Positions 26,865 to 35,729 of a stretch of 64,000 nucleotides of DNA are shown piece after piece (the stretch's first letter is position 1; the number at the start of each line of letters is the position of its first letter). The notes beneath the pieces are model-generated. The model searched no databases, had not been told where the DNA came from, and was given only the letters and a program-made list of their open reading frames with translations. Location of the stretch: assembly GCF_022662305.1 (NCBI RefSeq), contig NZ_JAKNQH010000007.1:142727-206726 (forward strand). The letters are read 5' to 3'. This DNA comes from Sphingomonas sp. BAUL-RG-20F-R05-02 (lineage in GTDB: Bacteria; Pseudomonadota; Alphaproteobacteria; Sphingomonadales; Sphingomonadaceae). A program made the position numbers and the translations under genes.

Positions 26865-27534
26865 CGCTGCGCATTCGGTAGCCTGCGCCGCGCACGGTCT
26901 CGATTAGGTCGTCAGCAAACCCCTCGCGCAATTTGGCGCGCAGGCGACTGAGGTGGCTTTCGACGATATTGGTCTGTGGATCGAAGTGGAAACCCCACAC
27001 TTCCTCAAGGAACATCGTGCGTGTCACGATGCGGCCGGCATTGCGCATCAACACTTCAAGAAGCGCGAATTCACGGGGTTGCAGATGCACCGGTCGGCCC
27101 GCGCGAACGACATCCCGGCGCAGCTTGTCGAGCGTGATATCGCCCACCTCCAGCCGGGTCACCGCAGTATTAAGAGGAGCGCGTCGCACCAGCGCGTTCA
27201 AGCGCGCGACCAGTTCGGCCATCGCGAACGGCTTGACGAGATAGTCGTCGGCGCCGGCATTCAGCCCGTCGACACGGTCGGCGACGCCGCCTTTCGCGGT
27301 CAGCACCAGTACGGGCGTGGCAACCTCGCGCTCGCGAAGCCGGCGCAAGACCTCCAACCCCTCCATCTGCGGCAACATGCGATCGAGAATGATCGCGTCG
27401 AAGCCCGGTGTCGCGCCGGTATGAAGTGCGTCCGCGCCGTTGGTAACCTGCACCAAGGCATGACCGAGATCACCAAGCCCACGCTCGATGAAGTCGACAA
27501 TTTCCGCATCATCTTCCGCAAGGAGGATACGCAT
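26857..27534 (-). CDS. OmpR-family response regulator of the efflux operon
   Basis: A 225-residue regulator. The receiver domain has the acidic pair at AEDDAE, phospho-acceptor Asp51 in IILDRMLP, and Lys in DYLVKPF; the C-terminal winged helix (about 125-222) has LQPREFALLEVLMRNAG and RGAGYRM. It is the first gene of the operon. The upstream region contains a perfect inverted repeat at 27654-27673 that could be its own binding site, giving autoregulation of the pump operon. Confidence 0.92.
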   Translation of the reverse strand: MRILLAEDDAEIVDFIERGLGDLGHALVQVTNGADALHTGATPGFDAIILDRMLPQMEGLEVLRRLREREVATPVLVLTAKGGVADRVDGLNAGADDYLVKPFAMAELVARLNALVRRAPLNTAVTRLEVGDITLDKLRRDVVRAGRPVHLQPREFALLEVLMRNAGRIVTRTMFLEEVWGFHFDPQTNIVESHLSRLRAKLREGFADDLIETVRGAGYRMRSDG

Positions 27535-27653
27535 GATCTCAGCGGCCCGGCCGAGGGGCTGAGACTGGCGAAGGCTTACGCATATTCATCATCGGCTCCG
27601 GCGGATCTTACGCGGCAATAGGGTGACCTGCGAACGGGGGCACATCATTTGTC

Positions 27654-27673
27654 CCAATGTTCGTTAACATTGG
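27654..27673 (-). promoter_or_regulatory. Inverted repeat upstream of the response regulator operon
   Basis: CCAATGTT (27654-27661), spacer CGTT, AACATTGG (27666-27673): a perfect 8-bp dyad about 120 bases before the response regulator ATG. It is a candidate operator; OmpR-family regulators more often bind direct repeats, so the protein that binds here is uncertain. Confidence 0.4.
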
Positions 27674-27760
27674 CACGCGGGCGCAGCGGCGGCGATACCC
27701 CTGCCGCGCGTGTCCCTAGCAGATGGTCGCTCGTGGTCGGTGGCCCAGCGATGCTTGCCG

Positions 27761-28780
27761 TTATGCGGCGTGCGGCCTGACCACGATGATGTGGAACGAC
27801 CCTGGCAACGGCACGCCGCGCTTCTGTGATCCGACCGGAGCGGCAAGTCGCGCCGTAGGCAGGTAGAGCGTACCGTCGCGCGGATCGACCGCGCCGGTGC
27901 GGGCGCCGGGCTCCGTGGGAATGTTTGCCACCACCGCTGGGCCGCCGTTGGCATCTAGCGCGATCTCGGTCAGCACGCCGCTCTGCCCGCAGGGTACGAA
28001 GGCGAGGCGGCGCGCGGCGTCGAGGATCGCGGCGTCCGCCCCCAATCCGATATCGAGCAACTTGACGAGCTTGTGCTTGCCGGCGTCGACCACCGCCGCC
28101 TTGCCGTTGGCGCAGGCACTGATGAGCAGAGCGGTCGTGGCATCATAGGCCAATCCGCTCGGCTCGGTGCAGCCCGGCAGTGCGATCGGCACGCCTGCGG
28201 TCGCTGTGGCGAGGTTCGCCGTCTCGATCTCGCTGGCGTCCTCGTTATTGACGTAGAGCGTGCCGTCCTTGCCAAGCTGCGCGAATTCCAGACCGGGCTT
28301 AAGCGCGATGGTGCCGACGACCCTCGCCGCAGCCACATCGATCAGCGATACCGTGCCGTCCTTGGCGTTGATCACGACGGCGCGGTGCTTAGCGGCATCG
28401 TACAAGGCTGCATCGGGGTCTTTGCCGACGGCGATCTTCGCCTTTTCCACGCCGGTTGCCGGATCAATCAGCCGGACGCTGTCGTCGCGCCCGCTCGTGA
28501 CCAGCAACAGGTGCTGGTCCGGGATCGGCACAACCGCGTGGCTCTTGGCGGTCGATCCGACCGATCGCACCCGAGCCGTCGCGAGGTCTGCAATGGTAAC
28601 GCTGTCGGCACGCGCGACATAGACCTGGCGCGTCACGGGATCGACGCTCGTGTAGTCCCAGCCGCCATCCGGCCCGGCGATCGTACCTGCGACGGCATAG
28701 CTTGGCGTCGGCCGAGCGTCGGCAAGGGTGGGGAAGAGCAGCATCTCGATGCCGAAACCCAAAAAGTGTGAGGTGCGCAT
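27761..28780 (-). CDS. YncE-like beta-propeller protein
   Basis: A 339-residue exported protein. A signal sequence (possibly starting at the internal Met13, MLLFPTLADARP) precedes six to seven YVTN-type propeller blades, for example DYTSVDPVTRQVYVARADSV, SVRLIDPATGVEKAKIAVG and GTVSLIDVAAARVVGTIAL. E. coli YncE has the same fold and is encoded next to the TonB receptor YncD. Here too the neighbour is a divergent TonB-dependent receptor (231 bases between starts). The role is unknown, probably periplasmic and linked to the receptor's ligand. Confidence 0.78.
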   Translation of the reverse strand: MRTSHFLGFGIEMLLFPTLADARPTPSYAVAGTIAGPDGGWDYTSVDPVTRQVYVARADSVTIADLATARVRSVGSTAKSHAVVPIPDQHLLLVTSGRDDSVRLIDPATGVEKAKIAVGKDPDAALYDAAKHRAVVINAKDGTVSLIDVAAARVVGTIALKPGLEFAQLGKDGTLYVNNEDASEIETANLATATAGVPIALPGCTEPSGLAYDATTALLISACANGKAAVVDAGKHKLVKLLDIGLGADAAILDAARRLAFVPCGQSGVLTEIALDANGGPAVVANIPTEPGARTGAVDPRDGTLYLPTARLAAPVGSQKRGVPLPGSFHIIVVRPHAA

Positions 28781-29011
28781 CTATCGATCCCATGCTGTAC
28801 GGTCGACAATAGTCTGCGCGGTGAATATTGCAGTTTCGAGCGTTTCACCGTGTCGCCGCGCGACATTGGGATCATATAACCTGCCGCCGCTTCGGTACGC
28901 GTGCTTCGCGATTATGTTTTCCCAATCTTCCAACGGTCACATTCGCGCAATTGAAGTGTCACGCAACACCCATAGCCCCGCCGCATAGAGGCGACGGGGA
29001 CCGTTACAGTT

Positions 29012-31360
29012 ATGAAAACGATGACGACGGCGCACGCGCGCCGGCTGGGTGCGAGTGCATTCGCTATCCTCATGGCAACCACGGCTAGCGCAGCTTTCGC
29101 AGACCCGGCGCCGGCAGGGGCGGCACCGGCGGACATCGCCAAGATCGATCAGACCGGTATCGCCGAGGGTTCGGACATCGTCGTCACCGCGACTCGTGCG
29201 AACGAGATCGCGCCCGTCACCGCCTCGCTCCAGACCACGCAGCCCCAGTCGATCATCTCGCGCTCGTTCATCGAGGATTCGCTGCCCGCGACGTCCGATT
29301 TCAACCAGATCGCGCTCATCAGCCCGAGCGTGTCGGGCTATGGCAACGCCAACGGCAATGGTCTGTCGGAAAGCAAGGCGCAGATTCGCGGCTTTCAGGA
29401 TGGCGAATATAACATCACCTATGACGGCGTGCCGTTCGGCGACACCAACGACCCGACGCACCATTCCAACACGTTCTTCCCCTCCAACACGATCGAGACG
29501 CTGATCGTCGATCGTGGCCCCGGCAACGCCAGCCAGCTCGGCCAGGCGACCTTCGGCGGCAACATGAACCTGTTCAGCCGCGCCACCCGCGACGACGCCA
29601 GCATCGAGGCGAAGGGCAGCTACGGCAGCTACAACACCTATCTGCTGCGCGGCGTGGCGCAGAGCGGCGCGATCGACAAGCTCGGCGGCACCGAGATCGT
29701 GCTGAGCGGGCAGCATATCAGATCGGACGGCTTGCGCAGCTACAGTCCGTTCACCTCGAACAACGTGTTCGGCAAGATCACGATCCCGGTCGGCCCGGAT
29801 GCGCGGCTGACGATCCTCGGCACCTATAACGAGAACGACTTCAATCAGCCTGACAAGGACGGCGTCACGCTCGGCCAGAAGGCGCTGTACGGCCGGTATT
29901 TTAGCCTCGACAACGATCCGAATACGCAAAACTATTACAAGTACAACCACACCCACAAGACGACCGATTTCGAGATCGTCAAGTTCGAGGCGAACATCGC
30001 CCCCAACTCGACCTTCGAGAATCGCGCCTACACCTACAGCTATGACAACGAGACGCTGAGCGGCAACGACGTTACGATCTACGGTACAGCACCCACCGCA
30101 ACCTCAACCGCCGCCGACATCGCCGCCGCCGTCACCAAGGCGAACGTCGTCACGCTCACGCAGGGCGGCAAGACCAGCTTCGGCGTGCCCGGCTACACCA
30201 AGACCAATCGCTACCGGATGTACGGCGATATCGCCAAGACGCGGATCGATTTCGGCTTCGGCGCGATCACCACCGGCGCGTGGATCGAATGGTCGGACAC
30301 CTACCGCCAGCAGCGCGACGTCAACCTGCTGACCGGCGCGCCCAACTTCGCCGAGAAGGCGCTGACCGCGGCACAGCTTTCCGCCGCACCCGCCGGCACG
30401 ATGCAGCCGCCCGCCAACGTCAAGTTCGATCAGAATTCGCACACGAACCACACCGAGGAGTTCGTCGAACTCGAACTGCGCCCGCTGCCGGGGCTGAAGA
30501 TCACGCCCGGCTTCAAGCATGTCGATTTCAACCGCAAGGTCGATGCGCTCTACAACCAGACGACACGCTTCGCGCAGCGCACCAGCGATACCTACAGTGC
30601 CAACCTGCCGTTCGCGACCGTGAACTATGCGGTGACGGATTCGCTCGCCGCCTATTTCCAATATGCGCGCGGCTTCCTCGCGCCGGCGCTGAGCGCGCTG
30701 TACGTCGCCAATCCCGGCTTCTCGACCATCGCGCCGGAACGCTCGACCAACTATCAGGGCGGTGTCGTCTATCACGGTGGCAATATCTCGGTCGATGCCG
30801 ACGTCTACAAGATCGATTTCAGCAACAAGTTCGCGTCGTTCGTCTCGCCCGATCCAACCGTCGGCACGATCTTCATCAATCAGGGCGCGGTGCAGTATAA
30901 GGGCGTCGAAGGGCAGATCACTTACGCGCTGCCACGCGGCTTCGCGGTGTTCGCCAACGGTTCGCGCAACTACGCCAAGACTGACAATCCCGGCGCAATG
31001 AAGCTCCAAGTCGCCAACGCGCCCGAATTTACGGCGGCGGGCGGCGTCCTCTACAAGCAGGGACCGATCCGCTTCTCGCTGATCGACAAATATATCGGCC
31101 GCCAGTGGTTCACCGATCCGACCGCCGTCACCAACGCTGCGACGCTTGCAACGTACAATTCGTATCGCAGCAAGGGGTATAACTCCGCGATCCTATCGGT
31201 ACGCTACGACCTCGGCCCGGTGCGTGTCGGCTTCGAGGTCAACAACCTATTCGACGACAAATCGGTCACCAACATCAGCACCGGTAAAAGCGCGCCGTAC
31301 GATCAGTACATATTCAATACCGGACGGGCCTACACCGGCGACATCACCGTCACCTTCTGA
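29012..31360 (+). CDS. TonB-dependent receptor
   Basis: A 782-residue outer-membrane receptor. Signal peptide with cleavage around ASAAFA; a TonB box-like segment GSDIVVTATR at about 53-62; plug domain (about 65-190) with KAQIRGFQDGEYNITYDGVP and VDRGPGNASQLGQATFGGNM; then a 22-strand barrel ending in GDITVTF with the C-terminal Phe typical of outer-membrane proteins. The style is of the YncD/FecA-like branch. It is divergent from the YncE-like gene. The substrate is unknown; an iron chelate is possible by analogy with YncD. No Fur box was recognised. Confidence 0.9.
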   Translation: MKTMTTAHARRLGASAFAILMATTASAAFADPAPAGAAPADIAKIDQTGIAEGSDIVVTATRANEIAPVTASLQTTQPQSIISRSFIEDSLPATSDFNQIALISPSVSGYGNANGNGLSESKAQIRGFQDGEYNITYDGVPFGDTNDPTHHSNTFFPSNTIETLIVDRGPGNASQLGQATFGGNMNLFSRATRDDASIEAKGSYGSYNTYLLRGVAQSGAIDKLGGTEIVLSGQHIRSDGLRSYSPFTSNNVFGKITIPVGPDARLTILGTYNENDFNQPDKDGVTLGQKALYGRYFSLDNDPNTQNYYKYNHTHKTTDFEIVKFEANIAPNSTFENRAYTYSYDNETLSGNDVTIYGTAPTATSTAADIAAAVTKANVVTLTQGGKTSFGVPGYTKTNRYRMYGDIAKTRIDFGFGAITTGAWIEWSDTYRQQRDVNLLTGAPNFAEKALTAAQLSAAPAGTMQPPANVKFDQNSHTNHTEEFVELELRPLPGLKITPGFKHVDFNRKVDALYNQTTRFAQRTSDTYSANLPFATVNYAVTDSLAAYFQYARGFLAPALSALYVANPGFSTIAPERSTNYQGGVVYHGGNISVDADVYKIDFSNKFASFVSPDPTVGTIFINQGAVQYKGVEGQITYALPRGFAVFANGSRNYAKTDNPGAMKLQVANAPEFTAAGGVLYKQGPIRFSLIDKYIGRQWFTDPTAVTNAATLATYNSYRSKGYNSAILSVRYDLGPVRVGFEVNNLFDDKSVTNISTGKSAPYDQYIFNTGRAYTGDITVTF

Positions 31361-31753
31361 TCCTGACAGCGGGGTTCTCGGCACCGCAACCCACCGCCGC
31401 ACGTCGCGCTATTTTAGCCGCGACGTTGCCGACCACCCGGCCTTGGGGTCTTCGCGCCCGCGCGGTGACGTCGCTGGCCTTAATCGAACCTGCGCTGAAA
31501 GCGAATTGGAGCAAACTCGAGCCGTTCAGAAGGCTGCGTGCTGAGAGATGGCATCAGGCGGAGACGATTTGAACACGAATAATCGGCATTGGGCGATTAG
31601 CGACCGCCCGTTTTTCTCATCGAAAGTAGACGGTCGGCTTTCGAATCGCAGGGCGCGCGCGCCCTGCGCCAGTCCTGGCTGAATGTCTTGGTCTGGTGAA
31701 TTCCAGATGGGCGGCTTTGGGGCGCAAGCGGTCGAAAGTTGCCCCTGTCTATA
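31361..31753. other. Intergenic region with a 20-bp palindrome
   Basis: 393 bases with no supported gene. GCAGGGCGCGCGCGCCCTGC at 31648-31667 is a perfect palindrome. The right edge is the start of the 600-bp repeat described separately. Confidence 0.5.
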
Positions 31754-32268
31754 TGAGGGCGCGCCCTGGCAGTCGCTCGTGAGGATTGGGCGCTTCTTGC
31801 GTTCGTCCGCGCGCTGCTTCGATCAGAGGCTGCGCAGCTCGAGCGTAGGCAGCAAAGCTGACCGGCGTAGCGCCCACGCCATCACGCATCAGGTAGACCG
31901 CCTTATCATCGGCGTTCAGGATGATGTCCACATCATGCGCGAACACGTAATTCAGCCAGACGCCGACGTTATCGTCGACCCACCCCCCAGTTAGGATGTG
32001 GCTTGCGAAGTTCCAGCACCAACGGGCTCCAGATCGCTACACCTGCTTGGCTTTGCGCAAGCTCGTCCAATGCAGCGTTGATCGCGAGCTTCACCTCCTG
32101 CTCCTGCCTGTTGACGGAGATGCGGTCAGCTTAAGAGGCGGCGCATCAAAGAGCGGAGAGCGCGAAGATTGTGAGGCCAAGCGCCACGGTAAGAACAGAA
32201 ATGACGAGAGCAGCAATCAGCCGCACATTGAAAACCCGCTTATTTCGCTCTGTTCTGCCGTGCAACAA
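31754..32268 (-). pseudogene. Truncated, frameshifted 5' fragment of a CHASE4-GGDEF-EAL gene
   Basis: This piece encodes the N-terminal helix and part of the sensor domain of the protein encoded intact at 59925-62222 (for example FAHDVDIILNADDKAVY and ATPVSFAAYARAAQPL). It has six C residues at 31983-31988 where the intact copy has five, shifting the frame. The codon matching the GTG start is TTG. The GGDEF and EAL domains are missing altogether. It cannot make a functional enzyme. Confidence 0.85.
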
Positions 32269-32355
32269 CGCTACTCCCCGGCGGGACGTTACCACTTAGC
32301 AGTCGATAAACATTTAAGCCGACGTAGTTGCCCTTGTCTCGCTGGGAAGTGCCCA
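31754..32355 (-). repeat. Direct repeat, left copy (with broken GGDEF-EAL 5' end)
   Basis: 602 bases that align almost end to end with 61709-62309, in the same orientation. By eye there are about 33 substitutions and one inserted C, about 94-95% identity. It contains the upstream region and first third of the GGDEF-EAL gene. Weaker similarity continues to about 32379. Confidence 0.9.
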
Positions 32356-32370
32356 AGGATCTGATTCATC

Positions 32371-32425
32371 CCTGAACGGAAGTCCTCTTCCGGGAGCGGA
32401 GATCCTGCTACGAGTGGCGAGTTAT
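32371..32425. repeat. Dispersed degenerate motif (copy at 32.4 kb)
   Basis: The stretch reading CTTCCGGGAGCGGAGATCCT and then CTGCTACGAGTGGCGAGTTA ATGGG-like sequence is nearly repeated at 63319-63376, and its first half resembles 51810-51835 and 56113-56150. It seems to be a sphingomonad intergenic repeat built on GAACG...CCGCTT...GGAGC...AGAT. Confidence 0.55.
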
Positions 32426-32529
32426 GGGTCGTAGAGGCGGTGCCGTCTACCGCACGTCCTTCGTGGCGAGCCTGCCGCCCGTCCATGCTAAAACGAGCGG
32501 CACCTTAATGTTGATGTGCGGCGGCAATA

Positions 32530-32928
32530 TCACTTGGGAAAATGGATCCCACAAAGCTTATTGCCATCGGGGTCGCGAAAATAGGCGAGCTCGATCGTCC
32601 CCATCGACGCAGTCTCGCGTGGTCCAGGCGGTGCTTCGATCGAGGTGCCGCCATTGGCAACGGCGGCATCGTGAAGCTGCTTCACTTGCTCAGGTGAGTT
32701 GCATGAAAAGGCAACGGTACTGCCGTTCGCAACGGTCGCAGGTTCATCGTTGATCGGCTGGCTGACGATGAAGTTCGTTTCGTTGCCATTATTGTAGATG
32801 AGCCGGGTGTGGCCGCTGTCGGCGATATTCCGCATCGGTTCACCGACGCCGAGTATGCCGAGCACCGTATCATAGAATCGCTTCGATCGTTCGATGTCGT
32901 TCGATCCGACCATAGTATGAAACAGCAT
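32530..32928 (-). CDS. VOC (glyoxalase/bleomycin resistance) family protein
   Basis: A 132-residue VOC protein: MLFHTMVGSNDIERSKRFYD at the start, GILGVGEPMRN, and YFRDPDGNKLCGIHFP at the end, with the metal-site His near the N-terminus and the usual DPDGN turn. The superfamily covers glyoxalases, dioxygenases and antibiotic-binding proteins, so no reaction is assigned. AGGAG lies 8 bases before the ATG at 32928. It is isolated between the repeat copy and an apparently non-coding stretch. Confidence 0.85.
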   Translation of the reverse strand: MLFHTMVGSNDIERSKRFYDTVLGILGVGEPMRNIADSGHTRLIYNNGNETNFIVSQPINDEPATVANGSTVAFSCNSPEQVKQLHDAAVANGGTSIEAPPGPRETASMGTIELAYFRDPDGNKLCGIHFPK

Positions 32929-32970
32929 GCTTTTTCTCCTGCTCAAGGCATTATTCGATAGATACCGGTG

Positions 32971-33120
32971 ATGTGGACGCTACGGGCGGTCATCCAGTTC
33001 CGGAACACCGCTCTGCCCGTAGGCGTAGGCAGGGTGCATCCGAACGGCAAGGCAATCGCTGCTGTCGAGGCGATGCTGCCTGCGATCGAAGGTATTTTGA
33101 ACGTAGAGCTGACGCGGTGA
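32971..33120 (+). CDS. Possible small ORF or gene remnant, unknown
   Basis: An ATG at 32971 opens 49 codons whose product (MWTLRAVIQFRNTALPVGVG then HPNGKAIAAVEAMLPAIEG) looks protein-like and could be a degraded C-terminal piece of a larger gene. No family is recognised with confidence, and there is no convincing ribosome-binding site. Confidence 0.25.
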   Translation: MWTLRAVIQFRNTALPVGVGRVHPNGKAIAAVEAMLPAIEGILNVELTR

Positions 33121-33659
33121 CACCGGCGAAAACAGCGGAACCTTGCCGTTCATAAAGCAGCCAATCTGAAACTGGATCAGATTGTAAACGAATGGCGGGT
33201 TTTGGGAAGTGGACGGAGTGGCCCGAATGGCAACTTCTGGGTCTTGTGACACTAATGGTTTAATAACGCGCTGCTCAAATGCCAAGTGTTGCAGAGTGAC
33301 CGTCTCCGGCATTGAATGTACAGCGCCGCCAAGCCGCCCTTGGCGTGATAAGACTGTCCCAGTATGCTGACCCTGACAGCTTATAGGGTATTACGTCACC
33401 AATCGGCTGCGGCTTGCTGCGAGGGAACCGGTCAAGCGTGCCCTTATCTCGCTGATATCGTCGAAAGCCAAGCGCGTTGGCTGAATATCATGATCTTCTA
33501 CGCGAGCAGACCATGAGGCCTGACGCGCGCGATCGGGTTCAAACCCGGCCCGGTGTGGCGCGTCGCGAGCAGGTTGGCCAGAGCAACGCCAGTTGAACCT
33601 TTCGTCAAACACAAATGCACGATACGGACAATGCTTACCAAGCCGCAAGAAACTGATCT
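33121..33659. other. Intergenic region before the Crp/Fnr gene
   Basis: About 540 bases of mixed GC content with no supported gene. It probably holds the promoter of the Crp/Fnr regulator and may include decayed sequence. A GGGTTCAAACCC stretch near 33535 resembles a tRNA T-arm but has no tRNA around it. Confidence 0.45.
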
Positions 33660-34442
33660 ATGCTTGAAAGTCCTCTCGAAACGCGCCTCTCGCGCCATCT
33701 AGCGCTTACCTTTTCGGAACGTGACGCATTGCGCTCGCTTGAACGCCGCCAACGCACCTTCCGGTCTGGGGACGTTGTCGTTCACGAAGGTGAGAGCTGT
33801 GACAGCCTCTATATCGTGGCAAGCGGCTGGTTGCATGGCTCGGTAAAGCTCAAGAATGGCGGTCGGCAGATCCTGCGCTTCTATTTCGTCGGCGACATCA
33901 CCGCGACCTTCTCAATCGCGTGGGGATATAGCGCCGCAACGCTGCGAGCGGTGAGCGAAACAACACTATTCGAAATGCCCAAGGCGGCGTTTGGGCGGCT
34001 ATTCCGCGATCATCCGCGGCTGGGGGCATTGCTGTTCGCAGTGGCGGCGTCGGAACAGGTTGCAATGGCAGACCGGCTGACATCGGTCGGGCGCACCGAT
34101 GGATTTACGCGCATAGCCACGCTACTCCTCGACATTCGCTCGCGTTTGCGCGTGGTCGATGGTCATGCGGGATCGACATTCGAGCTCCCATTGACCCAGC
34201 AGGATCTCGGCGACTCGGTCGGGCTAACCAAGACGCATGTCAGCCGCTCGCTCAAGGCTCTCGAGAAAACCGGTCTGGTCGAACGCAATGCGCGCATAAT
34301 CCGTATCAATGATGTCGACCAACTCGCCACGCTGGTCGATTTTCACGATCGCCATGGCGAAGTCGCGACCGACTGGTTGCCCCCGGTTGGCGCGCGTGGT
34401 GACATGGATCACCCCGAAATGCGCGTGCGGGGACATATGTAA
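33660..34442 (+). CDS. Crp/Fnr family transcriptional regulator
   Basis: A 260-residue regulator. A cyclic-nucleotide-binding-like beta-roll (about 20-135) with FRSGDVVVHEGESCDSLYIV and LRFYFVGDI is followed by a helix-turn-helix (about 180-215) reading LTQQDLGDSVGLTKTHVSRS. There is no N-terminal cysteine cluster, so it is not an oxygen-sensing FNR; the ligand is unknown. Its stop is 105 bases before the inositol-phosphate synthase gene on the same strand, so it may control or belong to that operon. Confidence 0.85.
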   Translation: MLESPLETRLSRHLALTFSERDALRSLERRQRTFRSGDVVVHEGESCDSLYIVASGWLHGSVKLKNGGRQILRFYFVGDITATFSIAWGYSAATLRAVSETTLFEMPKAAFGRLFRDHPRLGALLFAVAASEQVAMADRLTSVGRTDGFTRIATLLLDIRSRLRVVDGHAGSTFELPLTQQDLGDSVGLTKTHVSRSLKALEKTGLVERNARIIRINDVDQLATLVDFHDRHGEVATDWLPPVGARGDMDHPEMRVRGHM

Positions 34443-34449
34443 CTGCCGA

Positions 34450-34475
34450 GGAACTTTTTCGCGCTGCGCGCCCGA
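34450..34475 (+). promoter_or_regulatory. Possible EcfG-type promoter before the inositol operon
   Basis: GGAAC at 34450-34454 followed after 18 bases by CGATT resembles the alphaproteobacterial general-stress promoter (GGAAC, 16-17 bases, CGTT) but is off in spacing and -10 sequence. Tentative. Confidence 0.2.
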
Positions 34476-34547
34476 TTCTGAGAAGTCCATCGCTGCCAAC
34501 TGGTTAACGATCCCTCGGCCCATGGCGGGCCGAAGTAGGGATCAGAC

Positions 34548-35729
34548 ATGGCAGAACGGCTTGGCGTGGCGATTGTAGGTGTAGGTGGCGCCGTCGCTAC
34601 CACCGCTATCGCGGGTATCGAAATGATTAAGGCAGGGTCGAACAGCCTCAACGGGCTTCCTCTCGCCAATCGCGATGTGGCCGGCATGATCGCATACCGT
34701 GATCTGGAATTTGGCGGATGGGATCTGACTGAGGATTCACTCGGCGCGTGCGCAATGCGGCACGGCGTGATCGGCGACAGGGAACTTGCCGACGGTGCCG
34801 CCGCGCTTAACACCATGCGCCCGTGGAAGGCGGTGGGCAGTACTGCATACTGCGCCAATATCGATGGCAGCAACAAGCTCGAGAGCGGCCACCGCGCTGC
34901 CATCCAGCAGATTCAGTCCGACTTGCGTCAATTCTGCGCCGAGAAAGGACTCGACCGTGTCGTCGTCGTCAACCTCGCGTCAACCGAGCGTGTCCCGCAT
35001 GCCGATGATGCCGCGCTGCAATCACGCGAAGCGTTCGAGCGCGGGCTGGACGAGGATGACGCCGCAATCAGTCCGGCAATGCTCTACGCCTATGCCGCGA
35101 TTGACGCGGGCACGCCCTACGCTAATTTCACGCCGTCGGTCGCCGCCGACATCGCGCCGCTCGCCGAGTTCGCAGCGGAGCGCAACGTCCCCGTCGCTGG
35201 CAAGGATGGCAAGACCGGGCAGACATTCATGAAGACGGTGATTGCGCCGGCGCTGCGCGACCGTGCGCTCCACGTCGATGGTTGGTTCTCGACCAATATC
35301 CTGGGCAATTCGGACGGTCTCGCGCTCGACGATCCCAAGTCGCTTGCGTCGAAGCTCGGCACCAAGGGTAGCGTACTCAACGACATCCTCGGCTATCCGG
35401 TCGAGGATCACATCATCATGATCCATTATTATCGCCCGCGCGGCGATGACAAGGAAGCGTGGGACAACATTGATTTGACCGGCTTCATGGGCCAGAAAAT
35501 GCAACTCAAGCTCAACTTCCTGTGCAAGGACTCGATCCTCGCAGCTCCGCTTGCGATCGAGATTGCGCGGTGTCTCGATCTTGCGCAGCAGCGCGGCGAA
35601 GGCGGCGTGCAGGATCAAATGGGGTTGTTTTTCAAGCTTCCGCAGACGAGCAGCGGGCGCAAGCCGGTCCATGCGGTCCCCGAGCAGCAGGCGATTTTAG
35701 ATCACTGGCTCGACGGCAAGACCGCGTGA
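34548..35729 (+). CDS. ino1: myo-Inositol-1-phosphate synthase
   Basis: A 393-residue inositol-3-phosphate synthase: NAD+-dependent conversion of glucose 6-phosphate to 1L-myo-inositol 1-phosphate. The Rossmann start is VAIVGVGGAVATTAIAG. Further family motifs are VVVNLASTER, GKDGKTGQTFMKTVIAP (active-site lysines), DGWFSTNILGNSDG and a late DSILAAPLAIEIAR. It is the bacterial/archaeal short form rather than the eukaryotic 500-residue form. AGGGATC precedes the ATG. It is the first gene of a nine-gene operon; the next gene starts within its stop codon. No CDP-alcohol phosphotransferase for inositol lipid synthesis is nearby, which points to a soluble inositol product. Confidence 0.93.
   Translation: MAERLGVAIVGVGGAVATTAIAGIEMIKAGSNSLNGLPLANRDVAGMIAYRDLEFGGWDLTEDSLGACAMRHGVIGDRELADGAAALNTMRPWKAVGSTAYCANIDGSNKLESGHRAAIQQIQSDLRQFCAEKGLDRVVVVNLASTERVPHADDAALQSREAFERGLDEDDAAISPAMLYAYAAIDAGTPYANFTPSVAADIAPLAEFAAERNVPVAGKDGKTGQTFMKTVIAPALRDRALHVDGWFSTNILGNSDGLALDDPKSLASKLGTKGSVLNDILGYPVEDHIIMIHYYRPRGDDKEAWDNIDLTGFMGQKMQLKLNFLCKDSILAAPLAIEIARCLDLAQQRGEGGVQDQMGLFFKLPQTSSGRKPVHAVPEQQAILDHWLDGKTA

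Noticed and set aside
31648..31667. 20-bp perfect palindrome as a terminator for the TonB receptor gene
   Set aside because: It lies almost 290 bases after the stop, is pure GC-repeat in its centre and is not followed by a T-run.
32980..33312. 110-codon minus-strand frame upstream of the Crp/Fnr gene
   Set aside because: No start signal and no domain; overlaps other equally weak frames.
33530..33550. GGGTTCAAACCC resembling a tRNA T-arm
   Set aside because: The flanking bases do not form a 5-bp T stem with a 7-base loop, and no acceptor, D or anticodon arms can be drawn around it.
34548..35729. Inositol synthase as part of phosphatidylinositol or inositol-sphingolipid synthesis
   Set aside because: No CDP-alcohol phosphotransferase or lipid gene is in the operon; the co-transcribed genes point to a soluble product. 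It remains possible that inositol is shared with unlinked lipid genes.
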